Below, one piece after another: positions 16,060 through 25,106 of a DNA stretch of 64,000 bases. The number at the start of each line of letters is the position of its first letter. The first letter of the stretch is position 1. The notes beneath the pieces were generated by a model. The model had not been told where the DNA came from and ran no database searches. It saw nothing but the letters and a program-made list of their open reading frames with translations. The position numbers and the translations under genes are program-made. Location: NCBI GenBank assembly GCA_964390005.1, contig CAYMGM010000007.1, positions 1 to 64,000 on the forward strand. The letters are read 5' to 3'. The stretch comes from CAYMGM01 sp964390005. GTDB taxonomy: Bacteria > Pseudomonadota > Alphaproteobacteria > UBA9219.

Positions 16060-16995
16060 TTAAGCCGCCAAAGCCCGCGCCTTTGCCGCCACACGCCCCC
16101 AAAGGTTCCGGGCAACGCGACGCACAGAAGCAAGGCCTTGGTTTTCATTGTTCTTGTCAATCAACACCATCAATCGATCCGCTGAACGCGCATCGCCGCG
16201 CCCCATGGACATAATCACATCGTTTAAAACGCGGTTTTCCTCATTTTCGTTTTTCGACGCGGGACCGCGCTCTTCATAAAGACTTTCAACAACATCAACC
16301 AAACGGCTGCGTTCATCGCTGGCTGGGCGTGTCAAAGGAATGTGTTTTGCCACCAGCAAAAGGCCTTCACTGAATTCTTGACGCGCCCCTGAAAGCCGGT
16401 CATCGGGTTCAGGAATCGTCAAGACATAGCGTCGTCCCATCGCTGCCATCAATTGCCCCGCACGGCGCGCGGCCTCGGGGCGGTTGGCGGCGAGCGCCTT
16501 TTTCAAAAGCTGCCCCGCCGTACGCATCGCCCAAAGCCCCGGATAAGAGGCATCATAACCACGGAATTGCGCATCAAGATGGAGATGTTCACAAAGAGAA
16601 CAATAGCGCGCCAAAGCCGCATTTTCTGCTGGACTGCCTTCTTTCGCCGTAAAAAGCTGAGCCATCAGACATTCACGGACTTTGATTTTTTCCTCGGTGG
16701 AACGGACAGCTTCGCGAAAATCCCCGGCCTGATAAGCCGCATAGCGCTGATAGGCCTGTTCAAAAACGGCCTTTTCGTTAAACGCTTCTGTGGGCATAGA
16801 TTGACGCAACACATCAAAATAATCACGCGCCGCCGTAAAAGATGTTTTTGCCAACGCTTCGCCTTGCTTGGTAAGACGCGCCAATTGGCGCGCATGCACG
16901 ACGTCTGAGGCCCCCAGAACATGATAACAAGCCGAGACCATCATCGTTCCAATCATCGCTTGCGCACGCGGACTTAAAGATGAAGGATTTTCCAT
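16060..16995 (-). CDS. Hypothetical alpha-helical protein
   Basis: A 311-residue protein I do not recognise. It is predicted almost entirely helical, with repeated A/L/R/E-rich amphipathic stretches (HARQLARLTKQGEALAKT, AFEQAYQRYAAYQAGDF-like, GRDDARSADRLMVLIDK-like), so a TPR-like or helical-bundle fold is possible. There is no signal peptide, although residues 14-28 are hydrophobic. The upstream gap to the next gene contains a run of G at about 17049-17055. It could be transcribed together with the lipoprotein gene downstream. Confidence 0.5.
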   Translation of the reverse strand: MENPSSLSPRAQAMIGTMMVSACYHVLGASDVVHARQLARLTKQGEALAKTSFTAARDYFDVLRQSMPTEAFNEKAVFEQAYQRYAAYQAGDFREAVRSTEEKIKVRECLMAQLFTAKEGSPAENAALARYCSLCEHLHLDAQFRGYDASYPGLWAMRTAGQLLKKALAANRPEAARRAGQLMAAMGRRYVLTIPEPDDRLSGARQEFSEGLLLVAKHIPLTRPASDERSRLVDVVESLYEERGPASKNENEENRVLNDVIMSMGRGDARSADRLMVLIDKNNENQGLASVRRVARNLWGRVAAKARALAA

Positions 16996-17085
16996 AACCG
17001 GTTCCTTGAAATTATTTAAAAGAATGCTTTCACTCTACACGCAAAGCAGGGGGGGGCGCAAATCTTTCACAACAATTTTAATAGG

Positions 17086-17736
17086 TTAATCTTTTGAAAC
17101 GGAAGACGGGGGCACCTTGCCACGCTGCCAATGAGCCTTGAATTGCTTCAAATAAGAAGCCGCAATGTCCTTGTTCCGAATAAGAACGATTTTTAGCGGC
17201 GGCCCCCATAAAATGATCGCGTAACGATCGGCATAAATCATGTACGGAACTTGAGAAAAAATCTCTTCCGGGACCCAGCGGTAATAACGCGTGGCCTCAA
17301 CAAAATTGACGTCGCCTTCAATGGCCAACATGTTGTCGATAACGCCAAGTTTATCAAATCTTTTCATATAATCTTGGAATTGGTCGCCACAGGCTTCGAC
17401 AAACTTCTTTTCGTCAACGCCGCTGATATAACAAACGCCGCCCGAGCCTGTAAAAACATCGATCATATCATCGTAAACCCGCAACAAGGCGTCTGGGCCT
17501 TCATAGATACTGACATCCAGCGTTTGCTCTTTGATCCGGCAGCCCCCGGAAATAAACTCGATTCCCCCTTGCTCAAGCGCTTTTTGAATGCGCCGCAGTG
17601 TCTCAACACGCGGATTTGTCGCGCCGTTTTCCAAATTATGAAGGGCCAGGCGCGAAACACCAGCCGCTTTGGCTAAATCATCTTGTGTCCAATCCAAAAT
17701 GCCGCGCGCCCCTTTGATTTGCTGTAGCGTGATCAT
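17086..17736 (-). CDS. XRE-type regulator with TrmB-like C-terminal sensor domain
   Basis: A 216-residue transcription factor. Residues 1-60 are a Cro/C1-type helix-turn-helix (ITLQQIKGARGILDW, DDLAKAAGVSRLALHNLENG, RVETLRRIQKALE). Residues about 75-205 resemble the PLD-like effector domain found in TrmB-family regulators: YYRWVPEEIF, VPYMIYADRYAIILWG and a closing VLIRNKDIAASYLKQFKAHW. I chose ATG 17736 because MITLQQIKGAR is the normal start and AAGGA lies upstream. It is divergent from the GNAT-like gene, and the shared region contains repeated GTTAACCG boxes that could be its operator. The ligand is unknown. Confidence 0.7.
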   Translation of the reverse strand: MITLQQIKGARGILDWTQDDLAKAAGVSRLALHNLENGATNPRVETLRRIQKALEQGGIEFISGGCRIKEQTLDVSIYEGPDALLRVYDDMIDVFTGSGGVCYISGVDEKKFVEACGDQFQDYMKRFDKLGVIDNMLAIEGDVNFVEATRYYRWVPEEIFSQVPYMIYADRYAIILWGPPLKIVLIRNKDIAASYLKQFKAHWQRGKVPPSSVSKD

Positions 17737-17808
17737 GCCTAGCTTTTCCTTTTTGTTATTTTTGCAGAGCAATCCTATATAAAATATATGTTTTAGTATA
17801 TAAATTTC

Positions 17809-17853
17809 GTTAACCGCCCTTCTTTTATCCCGAATTTTACGCCAGGTTAACCG
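17809..17853. promoter_or_regulatory. Repeated GTTAACCG boxes in a divergent promoter region
   Basis: GTTAACCG occurs at 17809-17816 and again at 17846-17853, 37 bp apart, each containing the palindrome GTTAAC. They lie between the regulator gene at 17086 and the divergent gene at 17916. An AT-rich stretch next to them (about 17775-17805) could hold the -10 regions. This is a candidate operator pair for the adjacent regulator. Confidence 0.35.
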
Positions 17854-17915
17854 TCTCATTACATTATTGAGCTATCTTCAAAGTGCGTTTTAAATTTTTT
17901 ATGGGACGGTATATT

Positions 17916-19256
17916 ATGCCTAATTATGCAGTTTTACACCAAGCGGCTCATCATAACGCCGCCAAAAGCGCGCCCAAACCTTACACATTAAACGATGTCG
18001 ATCTCTATCTTGTCGATTCATCGGATTCCATGGGGCACGCCATCACGCGCGACGGCAAATACCTTGATAAGCCAGATGAAGCGCCTGACCCCCACATTGC
18101 CAACGATCCGTCCCTAAGCCAAGAAGAGTATCCGGCTCTTACGGCCATTGAGCCCGGTTACGTAGAGTGTTTTCCTATCGACGAGGAACGGACGGAGCGT
18201 GGTGACCTAGGCGACAACCTTGACAGAAACAACGATGCAGATTTCCAAGCGAAGCTTCCCAAAGGATGCCGCGGCTCCAAAGAAGCTTGGGTTTATGCGC
18301 GCGACAAACGTACCGGCGAAATGGTCGGCTCGCTTAACTTCAACGCTCAAGCCGGAAGCGAAGTCCTCGATAAGAAGGGCCAAACTTTGGTCGATGGCTA
18401 TTCCGTCGTTATTTATTCTTGCGTGCCCAAAAAATTCCGTCAGCGCGGCGTCTTTTCTTTGCTTCAGGAAGCGCATGACAAAGTCAGCACGGCTTTCGTC
18501 GAAGAGAAGTTGGGCCTGGCCAAAGGCACGGGCCGCGTTTTTGGATGGTGCGAACAAACGGATTCAGGCCTTATCTCTGCCGAAGATCACGCGCGCGACG
18601 CCATTCATTCTTGCACGCGTAGCGATATTTTTGAAAAGAGAGGCTACCGCAGCATCCGCGGAACGGACGGTAAGCAAGTCATCTATAACCAGCCCGACAC
18701 AGATGTCGCCAATGGCGAAAACCCGGCCCGCATTGTCAACATGCGCGTGCGCCCGATCAATTGTAAACTTCCGGAAGAGTTCCCGCGCGGCTTAGCCAGA
18801 GAAGCCGTCGAAGACTTCATTGCCGCTTCGTTTCAAGAGGGAACGGATCCTCGCGCGGACGTCCACAAGAACATGTGGCTTTCACTGAACAGCCCTGTGC
18901 CGATCAAGTTAATGCCGCCGGGCAGTTATAAAGATCTTGGAAAAGTCTTGTCGAACCATGCGATCAATCTTATTGCCCAAGACCCGTCTTATAAAGACAT
19001 GCCGCTTTCGATGGTCGCCTATAAGGCCTTACAAAAACCGGTAACGGACGATCCTCGTGGCGTCGAAGGCAAAAACTTCCGCAAAACGCTTGCCTCCATG
19101 AAAGGGGCTTATGAGACTTTTTATGCCCTGCCTGAAGCGGGCGTCAAAGCCTATACCGCCGAAGCCTTAAGCGACAAGCAATGGGCGCCGGAAATGCATC
19201 GCCAGAACGACGCAACAAGACGGAGTCGCTTTAAGGTTGGCGGCGGACGCTTTTAA
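17916..19256 (+). CDS. Hypothetical protein with a GNAT-like segment
   Basis: A 446-residue protein. Residues about 150-200 (VVIYSCVPKKFRQRGVFSLL followed by a helix) match motif A of GNAT acyltransferases, where R/Q-x-x-G-x-G/A binds the acyl-CoA pyrophosphate; here the form is RQRGVF. Preceding strands (AWVYARDKRTGEMVGSLNF) also fit. The remainder is unknown: an N-terminal region rich in Asp/Glu and a C-terminal helical part. I chose ATG 17916 because GGGACGG lies six bases upstream; ATG 17901 and GTG 17883 are alternatives. It is divergent from the XRE/TrmB-like regulator. No signal peptide. Confidence 0.55.
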   Translation: MPNYAVLHQAAHHNAAKSAPKPYTLNDVDLYLVDSSDSMGHAITRDGKYLDKPDEAPDPHIANDPSLSQEEYPALTAIEPGYVECFPIDEERTERGDLGDNLDRNNDADFQAKLPKGCRGSKEAWVYARDKRTGEMVGSLNFNAQAGSEVLDKKGQTLVDGYSVVIYSCVPKKFRQRGVFSLLQEAHDKVSTAFVEEKLGLAKGTGRVFGWCEQTDSGLISAEDHARDAIHSCTRSDIFEKRGYRSIRGTDGKQVIYNQPDTDVANGENPARIVNMRVRPINCKLPEEFPRGLAREAVEDFIAASFQEGTDPRADVHKNMWLSLNSPVPIKLMPPGSYKDLGKVLSNHAINLIAQDPSYKDMPLSMVAYKALQKPVTDDPRGVEGKNFRKTLASMKGAYETFYALPEAGVKAYTAEALSDKQWAPEMHRQNDATRRSRFKVGGGRF

Positions 19257-19290
19257 GCGCCACCACACAAAACGGTGTTTGTTTTTATAT

Positions 19291-19314
19291 AAGGGGCCCA
19301 ACAAAGGGCCCCTT
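19291..19314. terminator. GC-rich hairpin between convergent genes
   Basis: AAGGGGCCC and GGGCCCCTT pair around a six-base loop, between the convergent GNAT-like gene and acs. There is no clean T-run on either side, so intrinsic termination is only possible. Confidence 0.45.
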
Positions 19315-19346
19315 ACGCATTGTCTCTTTTCGTCGTTTATTTGCTT

Positions 19347-21296
19347 TTAGGCCGCCTGATGTTGGCTGACCCCATTGGCTGGCGCGCAAATCAATTGGCT
19401 GACGACATCTGGATCGGCCAAGGTTGACATATCGCCCAGATCCTCAATATCGCGCGCGGCGATTTTACGCAAAATGCGCCGCATGATTTTTCCCGACCGC
19501 GTTTTCGGTAAAGCCGGTGCCCAATGAACAACATCCGGCGTCGCAATGGGTCCGATTTCTTTGCGCACCCACGCCGTGACGCGCGCCCGCAATTCATCCG
19601 ACGGCTCGACATCGTTGGCCAGCGTGACATAGGCGTAAATCCCCTGCCCTTTGATATCGTGCGGAAACCCAACCACGGCGGCTTCGACAACTTCATTCAG
19701 CGCCACAAGCGCGCTTTCGATTTCCGCCGTCCCCAGACGATGGCCGGAGACGTTGATCACATCGTCCACGCGGCCCGTGATCCAGAAATAGCCGTCGGCA
19801 TCGCGGCGCGTTCCGTCGCCCGAAAAATATTTCCCTTTAAAGGTCGAGAAATAAGTTTCGACGAACCGTTTATGATCGCCCCACAGCGTGCGCGCTTGCC
19901 CCGGCCAGCTATCGGCCAGGCACAAATAGCCTTCGCACATGCCTTGCAGTTCGCGCCCTTCGCCATCGACGATCACGGGCTTCACCCCAAAGAACGCGCG
20001 CGTGGCCGATCCTGGTTTTAAATCCGTGGCCCCAGGAAGCGGGGCCAGCATGTGCCCGCCCGTTTCTGTTTGCCACCACGTGTCGATCACCGGGCAACGC
20101 TCGCCGCCGACAACGCGATAAAACCAAAGCCACGCTTCAGGATTGATCGGCTCACCCACCGTTGCCAACAACCGCAGCGATTTGCGGCGCGTGCGCATCA
20201 CGGGCTCATCCCCTTCGCGCATCAATGCGCGAACGACGGTCGGTGCGGTATAGAAAATATTGACCTTGTGCTTGTCCACGATCTGCCACATCCGCGACGC
20301 ATCAGGATAGGCGGGAATCCCTTCATAGATCAGCGTCGTCGCCCCGTTGGCCAAGGGGCCATAGACGCCGTAGCTGTGCCCTGTCACCCAACCGATATCG
20401 GCGGTACACCAATAAACTTCGCCATCGTGATAATCTAAAACCCACTGATGCGTCAGACTGGCATAGGTCAAATACCCGCCCGTTGTATGCACAACGCCTT
20501 TGGGCTTTCCGGTCGATCCCGATGTGTACAAAATGAACAACGGATCTTCGGCGTTCATTTCTTCCACGGGACAGGCTGCGCTCATCCCCGCGCACAGATC
20601 ATGATACCAATGATCGCGCCCTTCTTGCCACGCCACGGTCCCGCCCGTCCGGCGCACGACAACGACGGTTTCGACACAAGTCGCAGGCGTCAACGCTTCA
20701 TCGACATTCGCTTTTAACGGCACCTTGCGCCCGCCGCGAACGCCTTCATCGGCTGTCACGACGATCTTCGCTTCGCAATCCAGCACGCGGTCGCGCAAAC
20801 TGTCGGGTGAGAAACCCGCAAAAACGACCGAATGCACCGCGCCAAGCCGCGCACAAGCCAGCATGGCAAAAACGGCTTCGGGAACCATCGGCATATAGAT
20901 CACGACACGGTCGCCTTTTCTGACACCGCGCGCGCGCAGCGCATTGGCAAAGCGGCAAACTTCGTCATGAAGTTCGGCATAACTGATATGGCGCTGTTCC
21001 GAGGGGCTATCGCCCTCCCAAATGATGGCCGTTTGCGACGCGCGAACGGACAGATGCCGATCGATGCAATTGTAAGCGGCATTCAGCGTGCCGTCTTCGT
21101 ACCACTTGATCGAGACATCGTCATCGAAGCTTGTGTTTTTGACTTTCGTATAGGGCTTGAACCACGTCAGGCGCTGCCCCATCTCGCCCCAAAATCCCGT
21201 CGGATCCGTCATCGAGCGTTCATAAAGATTGGCGTAAGCCGCGCCATCGATCCAGGCACTGGCGGCGAAAGTTTCGGATACAGGAACGAGAGGCAT
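19347..21296 (-). CDS. acs: Acetyl-CoA synthetase
   Basis: Activates acetate to acetyl-CoA through an acetyl-adenylate, using ATP and CoA; cytosolic, 649 residues, the usual length. The N-terminal ACS domain (YANLYERSMTDPTGFW) is followed by the AMP-binding P-loop YTSGSTGKPKGVVHT, the GWVTGHSYGVYGPL segment, the WWQTETGG motif and the C-terminal SGDGTRRDADGYFWITGRVDD region. Lys603 in TRSGKIMRR is the residue that is reversibly acetylated in this family. It would feed acetate into PHA synthesis encoded next door. The upstream region to phaC contains a repeat element. Confidence 0.96.
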   Translation of the reverse strand: MPLVPVSETFAASAWIDGAAYANLYERSMTDPTGFWGEMGQRLTWFKPYTKVKNTSFDDDVSIKWYEDGTLNAAYNCIDRHLSVRASQTAIIWEGDSPSEQRHISYAELHDEVCRFANALRARGVRKGDRVVIYMPMVPEAVFAMLACARLGAVHSVVFAGFSPDSLRDRVLDCEAKIVVTADEGVRGGRKVPLKANVDEALTPATCVETVVVVRRTGGTVAWQEGRDHWYHDLCAGMSAACPVEEMNAEDPLFILYTSGSTGKPKGVVHTTGGYLTYASLTHQWVLDYHDGEVYWCTADIGWVTGHSYGVYGPLANGATTLIYEGIPAYPDASRMWQIVDKHKVNIFYTAPTVVRALMREGDEPVMRTRRKSLRLLATVGEPINPEAWLWFYRVVGGERCPVIDTWWQTETGGHMLAPLPGATDLKPGSATRAFFGVKPVIVDGEGRELQGMCEGYLCLADSWPGQARTLWGDHKRFVETYFSTFKGKYFSGDGTRRDADGYFWITGRVDDVINVSGHRLGTAEIESALVALNEVVEAAVVGFPHDIKGQGIYAYVTLANDVEPSDELRARVTAWVRKEIGPIATPDVVHWAPALPKTRSGKIMRRILRKIAARDIEDLGDMSTLADPDVVSQLICAPANGVSQHQAA

Positions 21297-21542
21297 AGCG
21301 GTCTCCGTAGGCTGGAGTGAGGAGAAAAAATCACAGGACAGGAACCCTCAGGAGAACACGAATCAGATCAAAAAAAATAGAGACTTGTCTCGCAACGCAC
21401 GCAAAAGCCCGTAATTTACGTGTTTTTGCGATGCACGCGATTTTAGGTTAATGAAAATTCACAGGAAGTTTTTTGCTGCACACGCGAAACGGCATTGCAG
21501 CAATCCCCCCTTCAACGGCACCGCAGCAATTAGAACGATTCT

Positions 21543-21913
21543 ACCGGCGTGCCGCCGGGCTGGGCCCGGGGCCTTCTGTTTAGGCTCCTCTGCTTCATAA
21601 AGGTATGCGGTTTTATCCTGCACCGTCTTTTCCTTTTGTGTCATCCCCGCGCAGGCGGGGATCCAGAGGGCTGGGCCGTCAGAAAAGGCGCTTCCTTTTT
21701 GATCCACTTGTGCAAACCGAAAGGCCCCCTAGATCCCCGCCTGCGCGGGGATGACGAATGGGGAGGGACGCTGCGCCAACGCCAAATGGTGCAGAACGGC
21801 ACCGCATACCTCAATGAAGCCGATGAGACCAAACAAAAGGCTCCGGGCCCAGCCCGGCGCATACGGCTGCCGTTACAGAGGAGCCTAAACAGAAGGCCCC
21901 GGCGCCACGCCGG
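21543..21913. repeat. Dispersed repeat element, copy 2, with 25-bp terminal inverted repeats
   Basis: This unit fills the gap of about 590 bp between acs and phaC. Positions 21566-21590 and 21878-21902 are perfect 25-bp inverted repeats (start GAGGAGCCTAAACAGAAGG on the plus strand of the right copy). Inside lie a second inverted pair (about 21592-21660 against 21747-21830) and two GC-rich palindromes (at about 21644-21665 and 21733-21755), the same palindrome class as at 127-244. It has no coding capacity for a transposase, so it is MITE-like. The right terminal repeat overlaps the last codons of phaC. The flank 21297-21540 shows nothing else I can name. Confidence 0.75.
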
Positions 21914-23189
21914 GGACGCCGGACAGCCATGAGACTAAGGGGTCCCAGACCTTTTCGCGCGCTTGCGGACTGGACATCAAGCCAATGTGGCCGAAGGCTG
22001 GCTCGACAAGTGTCGCTTGCGGCATCAGTTGCGCCAAAGGCCGCGCGCTGTTCGGATCGACAATGCGATCTTTTGTGGGCACAACAATATAAGTCGGTTT
22101 ATCAAAAGCGGATGGATCGACCTTAAGCCCGGCGATTCGCCACGCGCCGCGAAAGGGGTCGTTCGATCCATACCAACCCGCTAAACATTCGCGCGCGACC
22201 GTGGCCGTCAACGGCACACCGTCGTTCAACCAATCTTCTGTCAATACAAAACGCCGCGCCAGAAGCGACGCCGGATCTTCTACCGCAAAACGCGCAAATT
22301 TCTCGACGACTTGAACGGGCTGAACTTGCAAAAACATTGTCTGCAACAACGACACCGGCAAATACCCGCAGCCGCGTAACAGCGGGTCAATTTTTTCCAT
22401 GAGTTTCACAACGGCGCGCCCGACTGCGCCTGCGGCTTCGCTGCCGCCCGCATGAAAATCCCACGGCGTCGCCAGCAGCGCGAGTGCCGAGATTTTATCT
22501 TTGTGCAATGTCGCCATGGCCAGCGCGAGCGCGCCGCCCATGCAATAGCCAATGACGGGCACAGGCTTGCCTTCGTTCAAGGCATAGGCGCGGAGCAAAG
22601 CCGGGGTCAGTCTTTTTTGAACATAATCGGCCAAACCGAAATCTTGTTCCGTGGGACCAGGCGCTTCCCAATCAACCGCTAACGGGCGAAACCCTTTGGT
22701 GGCTAAATAGCGTAAGAACGAATAATCCTGATCCAGATCCAAAATATCCAGCCGATTGACCAGCGAGGGAACAACCAAAACGATGGGCCCTTTATCCGAC
22801 AGCCGCGCGGCATAGTTGCGCAGCTTGGTCGTCCCTTGCATCCAGATCACGCGGCCCGGTTTGATATCGTCACGCAGCAAAGGCGCAAGCTGATAAGCTT
22901 TGAGCCCGCGCACAAAACGATGGGTCCGCGCTAGGGCGGCTTCCCACAGGGCTTGTTGAAAAGCGGCGGCGTCTTCGGCTGTTAAAGGATCAGGCAGACG
23001 GCTCAGAAGAGGTTTCAGCCCCTTCGCGACGCGCGCGACGAGCTTCAGCAGCTCTCTGTTGTTCGCGGGCGATTTCTTTGGTGGCCATACTGGCGACGAG
23101 GGTTTCAAGCGTTTGGAAGCGCCGCTCAAGCGTGGCCAAACGAAGGGCAAGCTGAGCCATGTCGCGATCGCCAGCGGTAACAGCGGCAT
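21885..23189 (-). CDS. phaC: Polyhydroxyalkanoate synthase PhaC-type
   Basis: Polymerises hydroxyacyl-CoA into polyester granules; alpha/beta-hydrolase fold. The lipase-like box is GYCMGG with catalytic Cys216. Asp374 (PTKDRIVDP) and His401 (FGHIGLM) complete the triad, numbering from ATG 23189 (434 residues). QALWEAALARTHRFVRGLKAY and the WYGSNDPF segment are family signatures. The frame stays open to ATG 23387, but that extension is Pro/Gln/Thr-rich shadow of the overlapping phaE-like gene; even ATG 23189 overlaps it by 200 bp, so the true start is uncertain. The final residues (PGVAPGPSV) and the TAG stop are encoded by the terminal repeat of the element at 21543-21913. Confidence 0.85.
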   Translation of the reverse strand: MPLLPLAIATWLSLPFVWPRLSGASKRLKPSSPVWPPKKSPANNRELLKLVARVAKGLKPLLSRLPDPLTAEDAAAFQQALWEAALARTHRFVRGLKAYQLAPLLRDDIKPGRVIWMQGTTKLRNYAARLSDKGPIVLVVPSLVNRLDILDLDQDYSFLRYLATKGFRPLAVDWEAPGPTEQDFGLADYVQKRLTPALLRAYALNEGKPVPVIGYCMGGALALAMATLHKDKISALALLATPWDFHAGGSEAAGAVGRAVVKLMEKIDPLLRGCGYLPVSLLQTMFLQVQPVQVVEKFARFAVEDPASLLARRFVLTEDWLNDGVPLTATVARECLAGWYGSNDPFRGAWRIAGLKVDPSAFDKPTYIVVPTKDRIVDPNSARPLAQLMPQATLVEPAFGHIGLMSSPQAREKVWDPLVSWLSGVPGVAPGPSV

Positions 23190-23625
23190 CGCCAGACGGG
23201 CGCGGGCGGGCGGGATCGCCAGCATCCGTTGCGTCTGAAGCTCGCCCAACGGATCCGAAAGATCCTGTGTCGGGCCCGGTTGCGTTGGTGTTTGCATCGG
23301 TGTTTGCGGGGGCGTTATCGCTTGACGCCCCGTGCCCAGCCAGGCCGCCGGATGCGGCGGCAGTGTCGTCTGAGGATGTTGTGTCATGTGTGTGATCCTG
23401 CGGGGCCGAGGTCGGCTGCACGGTTTGACGCATTTTATCTTGCGTCGCTTGAACCATGCCCGCCCAGTCCGTAAACATCTGGTTCATCGGCGCGACCATC
23501 TTGGCCATTTCTTCCTTCGCGCGCGGGTCGTTCGCAAGCGATGTCAGATGGGTCTGCCACAAATCAAGGGCATCTTCAGCCAAGGCGCGCCAATCGGGCG
23601 CTTCGTATGTTTTTCCTGTTGTCAT
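22990..23625 (-). CDS. PhaE-like / phasin-like small protein
   Basis: A 211-residue protein overlapping phaC in another frame. Residues 10-65 are helical with aromatic residues (DWRALAEDALDLWQTHLTSL, MNQMFTDWAGMVQATQDKM), resembling the N-terminal part of the PhaE subunit of class III PHA synthases or of phasins. Residues 70-150 are a Ser/Asp/Thr/Ala-rich linker, and 155-200 form a coiled coil (DMAQLALRLATLERRFQTLETLV) ending in a basic RRARREGAE stretch. Codon-level composition favours this frame over the phaC frame in the overlap. It probably forms a complex with PhaC or coats granules. Upstream lies the divergent phaR. Confidence 0.55.
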   Translation of the reverse strand: MTTGKTYEAPDWRALAEDALDLWQTHLTSLANDPRAKEEMAKMVAPMNQMFTDWAGMVQATQDKMRQTVQPTSAPQDHTHDTTSSDDTAAASGGLAGHGASSDNAPANTDANTNATGPDTGSFGSVGRASDATDAGDPARPRPSGDAAVTAGDRDMAQLALRLATLERRFQTLETLVASMATKEIAREQQRAAEARRARREGAETSSEPSA

Positions 23626-23896
23626 GCGCGCAGTAAACCATAGCCCATCGTCCGCGCCAAGATTTTTTCAGCGACGCGGAACCGCGCTTTCAATGAACGC
23701 GTTGTTTCTGCTGATGAATATTTTTGCTTCCCGCGCGTTTCTTTACGCTTGAGTTTTTTGGGGAAGAAAGCGACAATAATCACGCCTTCCTCCTTGGTGC
23801 GCGGACAGGCACAGATGTTGCATCAAGCTTTTCATCGCCTACGCGACCAGGCCTTTTCCGGCCTACCTTCTTTGGCCTTTCACAGGAACAAACGCC

Positions 23897-24739
23897 ATGA
23901 CTGATACGACGACACCCAAGCAGACCATCACGATCAAGAAATACGCCAACCGCCGCCTTTATAATACGGCGACCAGCTCTTACGTGACGCTCGAAGATTT
24001 GTCCGCCATGGTCAAAGAGGGGATCGAGTTTAACGTCTATGACGCCAAAACCAGCGAAGACATTACGCGCTCGGTCCTGACGCAGATCATCGTTGAAGAA
24101 GAAGGCAAATCAGGCCAGCAAAACCTGCTGCCCATCGGCTTTTTACGCCAATTGATCGGCTTTTACGGCGACAACATGCAATGGATGGTGCCGAAATATC
24201 TCGAGCACAGCATGGAGATGTTCACGCAAAACCAGGAACAGGTCGAAAATTATTTCCAATCGACCTTTGGCAACATGTTCCCGTTTGGAACCACGCTGGA
24301 AGAAATGGGCAAGCAAAACATCGCGATGTTTGAACGCGCCATGCGGATGTTCTCGACCTTCCCCGGCGACGACAGCGATATGACGTCGGGCTGCGCTTGT
24401 ACGTCAAGCTCGCCTTCGTCGTCATGCGATAACAGCACGGACACCTCAACATCGACATCCAGCTGCTGCTGTGGAACGAAAACATCCGATACATCGAAGA
24501 CGCCGTCTTTTGACACGGCCAACACCACGTCAAACGACATGACAACAACGACCACGGATAGCGATACGAATACGAACGTAACGCCGATCCCCGCGGCCAT
24601 GCACAACACGGCAGATACCATTCCGACGCCGAATGTGAAAAACGCGACATCGAATACGTCGTCGCAGGCGGACGATATGCAGCAGAAAATCGCGAACCTG
24701 CAGCGTCAGTTGGCGGATCTTGCCAAATCCCGCGCCTAA
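23897..24739 (+). CDS. phaR: Polyhydroxyalkanoate synthesis repressor PhaR
   Basis: A transcription factor that represses phasin and PHA genes and is released by binding to nascent granules; 280 residues. Residues about 10-75 form the PHB/PHA accumulation regulator DNA-binding domain (IKKYANRRLYNTATSSYVTL, then EGIEFNVYDAKTSEDITRSV). Residues about 80-150 are the PHB_acc region (FLRQLIGFYGDNMQWMVPKY). The C-terminal third is unusual: a Cys/Ser/Thr/Asp-rich stretch (about 160-260), followed by a short coiled coil (QQKIANLQRQLADLAK). It is divergent from the phaE-like and phaC genes and ends at a strong terminator. Confidence 0.92.
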   Translation: MTDTTTPKQTITIKKYANRRLYNTATSSYVTLEDLSAMVKEGIEFNVYDAKTSEDITRSVLTQIIVEEEGKSGQQNLLPIGFLRQLIGFYGDNMQWMVPKYLEHSMEMFTQNQEQVENYFQSTFGNMFPFGTTLEEMGKQNIAMFERAMRMFSTFPGDDSDMTSGCACTSSSPSSSCDNSTDTSTSTSSCCCGTKTSDTSKTPSFDTANTTSNDMTTTTTDSDTNTNVTPIPAAMHNTADTIPTPNVKNATSNTSSQADDMQQKIANLQRQLADLAKSRA

Positions 24740-24754
24740 AAGCGGATCGTTCTT

Positions 24755-24788
24755 AAAAAAGGGGCCTCAGATTGAGGCCCCTTTTTTT
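24755..24788. terminator. Bidirectional intrinsic terminator
   Basis: A 9-bp stem, GGGGCCTCA and TGAGGCCCC, with a three-base loop, flanked by A6 on the left and T7 on the right. It ends phaR and the convergent small gene at 24795. Confidence 0.9.
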
Positions 24789-24794
24789 ATCGTC

Positions 24795-25052
24795 TTACAG
24801 TTCATGGCGGAAACAAGAGCGCGGCTGGAAAGAAACCCCGGTCATATCGATCCCCCGCGGCGGCGGCGTCAAGGATGAACGGCCCCCATGCATCGGATTT
24901 TCGGAAACCCCCGTCATGGGATTATAGCCGGTATCGATCTGGTTCCCGTCCATGGTCCGCCAAATGCCAGTTCTCTCGTTTAAGGCCTTCGAAGCGCGGG
25001 CGACATCGGTCAAAGAATGTGTATCGCTATCGGGGTAATTACGTTCCGTCAT
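24795..25052 (-). CDS. Hypothetical 85-residue protein
   Basis: A small soluble protein with no recognised family. It is polar and Pro/Gly/Thr-rich with repeated Met-Thr-Gly-Val (YNPMTGVSENPM and GIDMTGVSFQ), a small internal duplication, and one Cys near the end. AGGAG lies nine bases before the ATG, which supports expression. It shares a bidirectional terminator with phaR. It may be intrinsically disordered. Confidence 0.55.
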   Translation of the reverse strand: MTERNYPDSDTHSLTDVARASKALNERTGIWRTMDGNQIDTGYNPMTGVSENPMHGGRSSLTPPPRGIDMTGVSFQPRSCFRHEL

Positions 25053-25106
25053 TTGCTTCTCCTGTGTTTGGCTGTCAAAGGGGTAAAGGTATAAAAAGGC
25101 GCAAAG

